Assembly: GCA_902798605.1 (NCBI GenBank) | Contig: CADBXH010000107.1 | Location: forward strand, 1-5,892 | DNA: 5,892 bases | Direction: 5' to 3' | Source: an uncultured Ruminococcus sp. | Lineage (GTDB): Bacteria; Bacillota_A; Clostridia; Oscillospirales; Acutalibacteraceae | In this document: piece after piece, positions 1 to 4,931 of the stretch | Position numbering within the stretch: position 1 is the stretch's first letter | Layout: each line of letters opens with the position of its first letter | Translations under genes and position numbers: made by a program | Notes under the pieces: model-generated | Seen by the model: only the letters and a program-made list of their open reading frames with translations | The model's database searches: none | Told to the model about the DNA's origin: nothing

Positions 1-204
1 ATGACCAATTTGTATTTCTTTCATCTGCATGCCTGCTATTCGATATTTCAAAATTTCTTTTGTGCAGGTATACAATTTTTTGTTGTTCTGAATAGTTACC
101 TTATCTTTAGTCAAATATAATATATCTAGTGATATTCCAGAGGAATCAGTTTGTTCTATATTAAAAGATTTACCTTCTGTTGAATGTGATGAATTAGCAA
201 ACAT
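1..204 (-). CDS. Partial open reading frame of unknown function, running off the left edge
   Basis: A minus-strand frame is open from the first candidate ATG (204-202) through 68 codons to the window edge without a stop. I do not recognise the protein. It reads as ordinary soluble sequence (for example LDILYLTKDKVTIQNNKKL) rich in K, I, S and T, and its DNA is much more AT-rich than the Wadjet genes. The start is uncertain. The same frame stays open upstream, and an alternative ATG at 234 would add the hydrophobic stretch MVAVVCFVFN, but neither start has a visible Shine-Dalgarno sequence. The alternative start also lies inside the terminator hairpin at 225-255. It may be the 5' end of a real gene, an internal piece of one, or a degraded fragment. 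The case rests only on the open frame and plausible composition. Confidence 0.33.
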   Translation of the reverse strand, partial: MFANSSHSTEGKSFNIEQTDSSGISLDILYLTKDKVTIQNNKKLYTCTKEILKYRIAGMQMKEIQIGH

Positions 205-255
205 ATTGAATACAAAACAAACAACAGCCACCATCGGGTTTAACCATGGTGGCTG
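205..255 (-). terminator. Intrinsic terminator downstream of the AAA ATPase gene
   Basis: A perfect 10-bp inverted repeat, CAGCCACCAT at 225-234 and ATGGTGGCTG at 246-255, encloses an 11-base loop. GGTT and AACC in the loop could extend the pairing slightly. Read on the minus strand, the second arm is followed at once by a T-rich tract (TTGTTTGTTTTGT), as expected of a Rho-independent terminator. On the plus strand the tail is AAATAC, so the polarity points to minus-strand transcripts. It lies about 140 bases past the stop of the AAA ATPase gene and is the first good terminator on that side, so it probably ends that transcript. Confidence 0.65.
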
Positions 256-285
256 AAATACTTTATTCTATTATTGCCTATCTTC

Positions 286-396
286 TTAAACTATAATTTC
301 TGGATTTTTCTCAATAATCTTTTTCAGCAAATGCCCTTCACAAATTATCGGCAACTTATCTCATAAGCTTGACTGCTTCCAATAAATCCTTTCTTG
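286..396 (-). pseudogene. Possible frameshifted C-terminal coding remnant
   Basis: Directly after the AAA ATPase stop, the minus strand reads in one frame as DDLTRKDLLEAVKLMR and then stops at 358-356. In the neighbouring frame, starting at 360, it reads DKLPIICEGHLLKKIIEKN and ends at a TAA at 288-286. Dropping the single base at 361 would join the two into one helical, protein-like C-terminus. The first frame also continues backwards into the 3' end of the ATPase gene, which could be chance overlap. There is no start codon with a ribosome binding site. I do not recognise the family. The alternative is AT-rich non-coding DNA that happens to look coding. Confidence 0.25.
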
Positions 397-1623
397 TTAA
401 ATCATCCAAATAGGAATCATAAAGCAATCGCGGTTGATTGCGGAAAGCTCCTCACGCAGGCACAGGATCGCTCCTGTTCCACGCGGAGTTGACGCCTTAT
501 CAAGCACCTTGAACGCACTTGCCAGCGAAGGGCTCGGCGAGGTGCTTTTCTTTATCTCAAGAGGATGAAGCTCACCGTCACTTTCGATCACCAAATCAAT
601 CTCGTTCGAGTCTTTATCGCGGTAATAGTGCATAATAAAATCTTTTGCGCAGTTATAGTAAGTCTTGCGAATTTCTGCAACGGTGTAGTTTTCAAGTATC
701 GCGCCGTTGATTGCGCCGTTCATCAAAATCTCGGGACTGCTGTATTTTGTCAGATACGCAACTAAACCTGTATCAAAAAAGTACATTTTCGGAGTCTTGA
801 TCGTGCGCTTCAACAGGTTGTTTGAATAAGGGCGCAGAAAGAAAATCACTTCTGATTTTTCCAGTACTGACAGCCAGCGTTTAGCAGTATCGTCGCTGAC
901 GCCGACGTCTGTTGCGATATCGTGAACATTCAGCATTTGTCCCGCCCTGCACGCCGCCGCACGGATAAAGTCGGCATACAGCAACTTGTCGACGCCGGGA
1001 ATCATATCTGACACGTCACGGTCAATATAGCTTTGAACATAAGAGCTGTAAAAAACGTCACGGTCGGTATATCTGCCGCTGCGGTGACCGGGCATAGCGC
1101 CGTGCCATATACGTTCAAATATCTCAGTAGCGCTTGCTTTTTTGAGAGTTGTTTTTCTGCTGTTTAGGGATTTAAGGTTTACCGCAAACGGAGAGGTCTC
1201 GACGTTGCCGTAAAGCTCCGACTGTGAGAGCGCGGACATATGAAGAATGGCCGTTCTGCCTGCCAAAGATTCCTGAGCTAAATCCATTAATCGGAAAGAT
1301 TGCGAGCCTGTCAGCCAATAGGAACCGGGAACAGCGCCGTTATCAACCTTTATTTTTATATACGAAAAAAGTTCCGGAGCATACTGCACCTCGTCAATCA
1401 GTACAGGCGCGGGATGCAGCTCCAAAAACAGCGCAGGGTCAGACTTAGCGAGGCGGCGCTCTTCCATATCATCAAGGCTGACTTTGGATCGATCGGTACC
1501 ATCCATCAAATGCTCAAGCATTGTTGACTTGCCGACCTGACGCGGACCAATCAACAGCAAACAACTGTATTCGCTGCTGATTTCAATAATTTTCTTTTCG
1601 AGTGTTCGTTTTATATATTTCAT
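397..1623 (-). CDS. AAA ATPase with DUF4143-type C-terminus and PD-(D/E)XK-like motif
   Basis: This 408-residue protein belongs to the large family of prokaryotic AAA (AAA_14) plus DUF4143 ATPases, whose cellular role is mostly unknown. Visible motifs are Walker A GPRQVGKST (residues 26-34), Walker B VLIDEVQ (74-80), a sensor-like WLTGSQSF (103-110) and a GR pair (122-123). A helix-turn-helix-like segment follows (DIATDVGVSDDTAKRWLSVL, 235-254). A C-terminal nuclease-fold signature has EID (D343) and LEIKK (E356, K358), matching the D...ExK spacing of PD-(D/E)XK enzymes. The length is normal and the IPIWMI ending is typical, so it looks intact. The start is set at the ATG at 1623, giving MKYIKRTLE. 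An in-frame ATG 20 codons upstream (1683) lies in the -35 box and cannot be in the transcript. The Shine-Dalgarno site is weak (GGTGG). Expression is probably controlled by the palindrome over the promoter, perhaps by the protein's own helix-turn-helix, which is an inference. It may be a defence or mobile-element accessory ATPase. Confidence 0.88.
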   Translation of the reverse strand: MKYIKRTLEKKIIEISSEYSCLLLIGPRQVGKSTMLEHLMDGTDRSKVSLDDMEERRLAKSDPALFLELHPAPVLIDEVQYAPELFSYIKIKVDNGAVPGSYWLTGSQSFRLMDLAQESLAGRTAILHMSALSQSELYGNVETSPFAVNLKSLNSRKTTLKKASATEIFERIWHGAMPGHRSGRYTDRDVFYSSYVQSYIDRDVSDMIPGVDKLLYADFIRAAACRAGQMLNVHDIATDVGVSDDTAKRWLSVLEKSEVIFFLRPYSNNLLKRTIKTPKMYFFDTGLVAYLTKYSSPEILMNGAINGAILENYTVAEIRKTYYNCAKDFIMHYYRDKDSNEIDLVIESDGELHPLEIKKSTSPSPSLASAFKVLDKASTPRGTGAILCLREELSAINRDCFMIPIWMI

Positions 1624-1633
1624 ACAACCACCA

Positions 1634-1662
1634 GCTATAATAAGATACAATCTTATTATAGC
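1634..1662. promoter_or_regulatory. Palindromic operator over the -10 box and transcription start
   Basis: Two perfect 13-bp arms, GCTATAATAAGAT (1634-1646) and ATCTTATTATAGC (1650-1662), are separated by 3 bases. The palindrome covers the whole -10 box and the predicted start site. Only part of it would be transcribed, so it is better read as a DNA binding site for a dimeric repressor than as an RNA hairpin. Part of the symmetry comes from the -10 box, but a mirrored second TATAAT-like arm is not needed for promoter function. Confidence 0.7.
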
Positions 1663-1683
1663 CGAAAAAGAGTGCAAAGTCAA
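1655..1683 (-). promoter_or_regulatory. Sigma-A promoter of the AAA ATPase gene
   Basis: On the minus strand, TTGACT (1683-1678) and a perfect TATAAT (1660-1655) are separated by exactly 17 bases. Transcription would begin near 1648, leaving a leader of about 25 bases before the ATG at 1623. This placement excludes the upstream in-frame ATG at 1683 as a start codon. Confidence 0.82.
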
Positions 1684-1849
1684 GCTGTCACAAGTTTGGT
1701 TTGTAAATCCGTTTTGTCTTATTCAGCCCTCTAAGTCATACTTAGATATATCGTCACATAGAAACAACTTGTTTTTACCGCTTACCTTCACTGGATTAAG
1801 CTTAATAATTTGTATCTAAATGTCAAATTATGGTATCAATTACTGCAGG

Positions 1850-2073
1850 TGCTGTTGTCAATGTGGAACCATAAATTTGTAAAAAGCACAGTTTTAGTTC
1901 GAATATAGAATTATAATGTAACTTTATGCAGTTTCTGAATGAATATTCGCCGATTTACAGATTTTTGGTCCCACGGCATCAATTTTGGTCTTAACCGGAC
2001 AACAGCCTATTCTAACGAATCGGTTTTTTGTCAGATTTTAAGCCAAACATGCTGTTGTCATAGTCGAACCATA
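1850..2073 (+). repeat. 24-bp imperfect direct repeat with 200-bp period
   Basis: TGCTGTTGTCA followed by a variable triplet region and GAACCATA occurs at 1850-1873 and again at 2050-2073, in the same orientation and exactly 200 bases apart. The copies match at 21 of 24 positions. The match fades quickly on both sides. It could be a relic of a local duplication, two copies of a binding site, or parts of a dispersed intergenic repeat. Read on the minus strand both copies would encode WF-x-x-DNS, but the differences change residues, so coding constraint is not supported. Confidence 0.55.
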
Positions 2074-2095
2074 TGGGCGAATATTTATTCATTCA
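1936..2095. repeat. Imperfect long-range inverted repeat (TGAATGAAT...ATTCGCC)
   Basis: TGAATGAATATTCGCC at 1936-1951 is mirrored by GGCGAATATTTATTCATTCA at 2076-2095. The reverse complement of the right arm equals the left arm with AAAT inserted in the middle. The arms enclose about 124 bases, and the right arm begins immediately past the AlbA_2 stop codon. It might mark the ends of a small non-autonomous element or be paired regulator sites. No target-site duplication is clear. Confidence 0.5.
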
Positions 2096-2096
2096 A

Positions 2097-3386
2097 TCAA
2101 AAAGTATACTTTTTATTCTGACCTCTGCCCTGCACTACAATCAGACCGTTATCGCGCATTTCTTTGAGGATCACATACGCTCTTGTACGCTTGACGCCGA
2201 GCAGCTTTTGCGCGGTCTCCTCGGTGATTGCGCCGTTTCTTTCGATATATTGAAGGATCGTTCTCTGTTGATCGTTCAATGCTTTCTCTTCGGATTTATC
2301 TGTAGAATAATAGTTTCGGTTCGGGAGAATGAGCTTAAAGGTATTTGGGGTAACGATAATCTCCGGTTTCTTTTCGCAATCCCTATACAGCGCGAAAATA
2401 CGCCGTATCCCCGTTCCGTAGGATTCAATCAAATGGAGTCTGTGAAAGACTTCCGCAAGCTTGGGATTACGCGGCTGCGATATCCCGTTTTTAATATCCT
2501 CGGCAGAAAGACCGGGGAGCAATCCCCCAAGTGAAATGAACTCGATCTGTGATTCATTGATGTTGATGATAATGCTTCCGCCAAAGGCGTAGTCACGATG
2601 TACCAGCGCATTTAATAAAGCCTCTCTGATCGCCTCCTGCGGATAAGAATAGTGCTCTACCCTTTCAAGCCCCTTAAATTCGGCGTTATTTCGGTTATTC
2701 AGCATCAAATAGGAATACGCTTCATCAAGCTGCCTTAATATAGAACCGGTGAATTCCTTGCTGTCCAAAAAGCTCGTATTATCTTCATCCGCAAAAACAG
2801 CCGCCTTAATGCTGTGCCGACATTGATCGGATAAAAGCAGTCCCAAGTTCGTATATAGATCATTTGAATCGGTCGTGATACCCAAAACCCTGTATTTATT
2901 CTCGGAAAATGCAACACCATATTTCTCAAAGGCTTGTTTTGCCGACGCAAAGGTCAACTCCTGATTTAATGAACGAATACCCTCAAAAGAATCTCCGTCC
3001 GACATTTTGATCATCAACCGTATCTGATCCTCCGAAGCGGGTACGCTTGAAGCACCTTGACGTACATATACGCCGCTGGGCTTGATTCCTTTTGACTTCA
3101 AATAATAGGGCTTTCTCGCTCCCTCAGATATTTCAATTTTTATCACATTGTTTTCATTCAGTGAGTATTTGCAGAACACCGTAACATCCGGTGAGATCGC
3201 GTCACGTATCCCGTTCGTGAGCCTTGTATACATCTCGTCAACATCTGCAACACCTATCTCGTTTCCGTTATCATCGACTCCGATATAGATAACACCGCCG
3301 CCGTTGTTGGCAAACGCAATGACTTCTTTGTAAATATCTCCGGTTAATGCCGATTTGAATTCCGTATTTTCGTTTTCACACAGCAT
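2097..3386 (-). CDS. AlbA_2 / HATPase_c_4 / winged-helix protein (predicted regulator or Schlafen-like protein)
   Basis: This 429-residue protein has three recognisable parts. Residues about 4-125 are an AlbA_2 (Schlafen AlbA_2, formerly 'divergent AAA-4') domain, with ENTEFKSA, the FANNGGGVIYIGVDDNG core and the YVRQGASSVPAS end. The conserved acidic and basic residues E9, K11 and E21 are in the expected place. Residues about 250-350 are a HATPase_c_4 (GHKL-like) domain with EALLNALVHRDY (255-266), SLGGLLPG and YGTGIRRI (323-330). Residues about 368-429 form a winged helix (TAQKLLGVKRTRAYVILKEM). This layout is that of COG2865-type proteins, usually annotated as transcriptional regulators. 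Some AlbA_2 relatives are RNA or DNA nucleases. It has its own promoter and a good Shine-Dalgarno site (GAGGTG, 3400-3395, 8 bases before the ATG). The gene looks full length and intact. Self-repression through the winged helix at the repeated ATTCAGT sites is an inference. Its biochemical activity is not known. Confidence 0.9.
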   Translation of the reverse strand: MLCENENTEFKSALTGDIYKEVIAFANNGGGVIYIGVDDNGNEIGVADVDEMYTRLTNGIRDAISPDVTVFCKYSLNENNVIKIEISEGARKPYYLKSKGIKPSGVYVRQGASSVPASEDQIRLMIKMSDGDSFEGIRSLNQELTFASAKQAFEKYGVAFSENKYRVLGITTDSNDLYTNLGLLLSDQCRHSIKAAVFADEDNTSFLDSKEFTGSILRQLDEAYSYLMLNNRNNAEFKGLERVEHYSYPQEAIREALLNALVHRDYAFGGSIIININESQIEFISLGGLLPGLSAEDIKNGISQPRNPKLAEVFHRLHLIESYGTGIRRIFALYRDCEKKPEIIVTPNTFKLILPNRNYYSTDKSEEKALNDQQRTILQYIERNGAITEETAQKLLGVKRTRAYVILKEMRDNGLIVVQGRGQNKKYTF

Positions 3387-3402
3387 TTTTCGTTCACCTC
3401 AC

Positions 3403-3470
3403 ATTCAGTATAGTCACATTATAAACTGAATATTCACTTTTGTCAATGAATATGAATGAATTTATTCAGT
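3403..3470. promoter_or_regulatory. Cluster of ATTCAGT half-sites around the AlbA_2 promoter
   Basis: ATTCAGT occurs at 3403-3409 (leader) and 3464-3470 (upstream of -35). Its inverse ACTGAAT lies at 3425-3431, between the -10 and -35 boxes. The middle site is part of a near-palindrome, ACTGAATATTCACT (3425-3438), with a perfect TGAATATTCA core. The middle and upstream sites form an 8-bp perfect inverted pair (ACTGAATA / TATTCAGT) flanking the -35 box. The upstream site overlaps the stop codon of the neighbouring small gene. Further TGAAT/ATTCA copies lie at 3447-3466. The pattern suggests cooperative repressor binding. Confidence 0.6.
3418..3446 (-). promoter_or_regulatory. Consensus sigma-A promoter of the AlbA_2 gene
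   Basis: A perfect TTGACA (3446-3441) and a perfect TATAAT (3423-3418) are separated by exactly 17 bases on the minus strand. The predicted start is near 3411, with a Shine-Dalgarno GAGGTG at 3400-3395 and the ATG at 3386. It starts just 20 bases past the stop of the 64-codon gene, so the AlbA_2 gene can be transcribed independently of the Wadjet operon. A promoter this strong normally needs a repressor, which fits the operator sites around it. Confidence 0.88.
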
Positions 3471-3660
3471 ATCTTCGGTATTCCTCCTCCGCTTCTTCTA
3501 ATGTGAAGTTGGAAAACATGGCGCTGAGGGTATTGATAAATGCGTTTATTTCTTTATCAGAATAATCAAGCACCTTGCAGGTCTTGATGGCGTAGCCGAT
3601 GCAGGCGGCGTTTGACCATTTGTTTATAGATATCCAATTCAAAAAATCGTCCCGATTCAT
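3466..3660 (-). CDS. 64-residue protein of unknown function at the end of the Wadjet operon
   Basis: A 64-codon gene begins 53 bases after the jetD stop on the same strand. The start is well supported: AGAGGTGAT (3672-3664) is a near-perfect Shine-Dalgarno site 3 bases before the ATG. I do not recognise a named family. The product appears all-helical, with W10 and W15, a central CIGYAIKTCKVLDYSDKEI and an acidic end (FTLEEAEEEYRRY). It has no signal peptide and no membrane segment. The general look, a short soluble protein with a YSDKEI-type turn and a C-terminal EEAEEEYRRY helix, resembles small clostridial and phage hypothetical proteins. Codons 2-6 form one arm of a 14-bp inverted repeat that spans its ribosome binding site, so its expression may be conditional. 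It is probably co-transcribed with jetD, because there is no room for a clear promoter. Candidate roles are a Wadjet accessory or modulator, or an unrelated passenger. Confidence 0.75.
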   Translation of the reverse strand: MNRDDFLNWISINKWSNAACIGYAIKTCKVLDYSDKEINAFINTLSAMFSNFTLEEAEEEYRRY

Positions 3661-3703
3661 ACGATCACCTCTAAGAATGATTGTACGCTAATCGGGACGA
3701 TTT
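3644..3703 (-). promoter_or_regulatory. 14-bp inverted repeat enclosing the ribosome binding site of the small gene
   Basis: AAATCGTCCCGATT (3644-3657) and AATCGGGACGATTT (3690-3703) are perfect inverted copies separated by 32 bases. In the minus-strand transcript the 5' arm starts 10 bases after the jetD stop. The loop holds AGAGGTGAT and the ATG, and the 3' arm is codons 2-6 followed by a run of T (six T in GATTTTTTG). This could be a terminator/attenuator with an unusually long loop, or a translational control hairpin. Each arm is itself a small palindrome (AATCG-3-CGATT), so a pair of protein binding sites is also possible. Confidence 0.6.
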
Positions 3704-3713
3704 ATCTGTTGTT

Positions 3714-4931
3714 TTATGTCAGCATGGCTTCCTGTTCCAAACGAACTTTATTGCTGAGCATATAATCGATACAGTCGCGGCAGTCTGACAGTTTTTCTTG
3801 CTCTTTCAGCTTTTTCAATTTTTCCGCATAATCCTTTGAAAAAGTTTGGGTAAATGCCCGATAGTTCTGCAATTCCACAACACTCATGCGGTAGGGTTGT
3901 ACTGTCGGCAGTATTTCAGTCCTCAGGCGCAGGAGCATACTGAATCCGCCGAGGTCGATGTCACCCCAATGGTACCACTGACAATCCGTCTGCATCGCAG
4001 CGGCGAGCATTTCAAACAAGCGTTTCTTTGCCTGACTGTATTGACCGCCGTGATAGACGACCAGTTCGTTTTCTTTATTCTGATACGCAAAGAAGTTAGC
4101 GCGGTTTTCGATTGTCAAAACACGTTCAACAGTTTTGGGGATGATGATATCTGCGGATTCGATCTCATTGGAATAGATACAAAAACCGTTTCGGAAAACA
4201 CGCATATCATTTCCGTTGATGATGATCTCTCCGCGTAGCTCGAGCGACTCGGGATAGCGCGAAATGCCGATCATTTGCAGCAATTCCGCGTCTGAAAGCT
4301 CGCGGCTGACGTACTTGCGCATAATCGACAAAAGCATCGGCTTCATGCGCGATTCAAAGACCTTGGAAGCGCCGAAGCACTTTTCCGAAAAAACGCGCTC
4401 GGTCAATGACGTAAATGATTCGCTGTCAATGAACCGCAACATTCGATACAAATCGCCTCGTTCCGTTTTGTCGGAGGAAAGGCGGCTTCCTAACCGGCAT
4501 TTCGTTTCCAAATAGTTTTTGATTTCGCTGTAAAACGCGAGGATCCAGTCGGTATTGACCGCTTCTATCTCCTGCTCCAGTTCCTGTATGACCGCTGTAA
4601 CAAGCAGCTTTGCCGACTGCCTGTTGACGATTTGATATGCCTTGTCGAGGTTGGAAAAATCCAGCCACACGCGTTTGATGATGTGATTTTGCTCGCCGCG
4701 CATCCACTCAAAACCTACGAGTTTTTCAGACTGCATAGCGGTCACGGTCTCATTGATCGCTGTCCTGACAATGTGATCGTCGATGTCGTAGGCAGGAAAA
4801 TCCGTTTTGCCGGCATCATAGAAGCGCAGCAGCACCCGTCTGTCGGGCAGCTCTCCCTTTTGGAAGGCGGCGGTGCGCTCGTACTTATCAAGCAGAAGAT
4901 TGATGATCTCCTTTTTCCAATACTCACTCAT
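3714..4931 (-). CDS. jetD: Wadjet system nuclease subunit JetD (DUF3322/DUF2220, Toprim fold)
   Basis: JetD is the nuclease of the Wadjet (JetABCD) complex. In characterised systems the SMC-like JetABC motor extrudes and senses small circular DNA, and JetD cleaves it, giving protection against plasmids. The 405-residue product has the usual length, with an N-terminal DUF3322 region (about 1-190) and a C-terminal DUF2220/Toprim-like region. Visible key residues are the Toprim glutamate in LTIENRANFFAY (E275) and the DxD pair in HWGDIDLGGF (D324, D326). The conserved tail helix SNKVRLEQEAML (393-404) is also present. The ATG at 4931 is supported by AGGAG (4945-4941) 9 bases upstream, and it overlaps the jetC end by 8 bases (ATGAGTGA), which points to translational coupling and equal production. 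All catalytic residues I can identify are present, so it looks active. The small gene follows after 53 bases. Confidence 0.93.
   Translation of the reverse strand: MSEYWKKEIINLLLDKYERTAAFQKGELPDRRVLLRFYDAGKTDFPAYDIDDHIVRTAINETVTAMQSEKLVGFEWMRGEQNHIIKRVWLDFSNLDKAYQIVNRQSAKLLVTAVIQELEQEIEAVNTDWILAFYSEIKNYLETKCRLGSRLSSDKTERGDLYRMLRFIDSESFTSLTERVFSEKCFGASKVFESRMKPMLLSIMRKYVSRELSDAELLQMIGISRYPESLELRGEIIINGNDMRVFRNGFCIYSNEIESADIIIPKTVERVLTIENRANFFAYQNKENELVVYHGGQYSQAKKRLFEMLAAAMQTDCQWYHWGDIDLGGFSMLLRLRTEILPTVQPYRMSVVELQNYRAFTQTFSKDYAEKLKKLKEQEKLSDCRDCIDYMLSNKVRLEQEAMLT

Larger units (their letters stand above)
1684..2096. other. 413-base intergenic region without a convincing gene
   Basis: This AT-rich stretch lies between the stop of the AlbA_2 gene and the promoter of the AAA ATPase gene. 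All six frames are broken by stops, and the one plus-strand open frame (1939-2121) shows no protein character. The region holds the direct and inverted repeats listed separately and two small palindromes (TCTAAGT/ACTTAGA at 1730-1746 and ATTAAGCTTAAT at 1795-1806). A 26-codon minus-strand frame (2092-2012, starting MNKYSPIWFDYDNS) begins 4 bases after the AlbA_2 stop but has no ribosome binding site. I see no tRNA, no clear terminator and no transposase remnant. Confidence 0.6.

Noticed and set aside
1624..1683. Longer start for the AAA ATPase gene at 1683 (MTLHSFSAII...)
   Set aside because: These codons lie over the -35 and -10 boxes and the palindrome. A transcript from that promoter could not contain the ATG at 1683, while the family-typical start (KYIKR before the Walker A) is at 1623.
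1730..1806. Small palindromes TCTAAGT-CAT-ACTTAGA and ATTAAGCTTAAT
   Set aside because: They are short, AT-rich and not aligned with any promoter element. Palindromes of this size are expected by chance in such DNA.
2012..2092. 26-codon minus-strand frame starting MNKYSPIWFDYDNS, 4 bases after the AlbA_2 stop
   Set aside because: It has no Shine-Dalgarno sequence. The related sequence at 1850-1873 differs by amino-acid-changing substitutions and soon meets a stop, so there is no sign of selection on a protein.
2099..2114. Perfect palindrome AAAAAGTATACTTTTT at the 3' end of the AlbA_2 gene as a terminator
   Set aside because: It encodes the last codons, has only two G/C pairs, has no loop and is not followed by a clear T-tract, so it is too weak to call.
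1939..2121. 60-codon plus-strand frame in the intergenic gap
   Set aside because: It has no ribosome binding site, a cysteine-rich and low-plausibility composition, and it runs into the antisense of the AlbA_2 gene.
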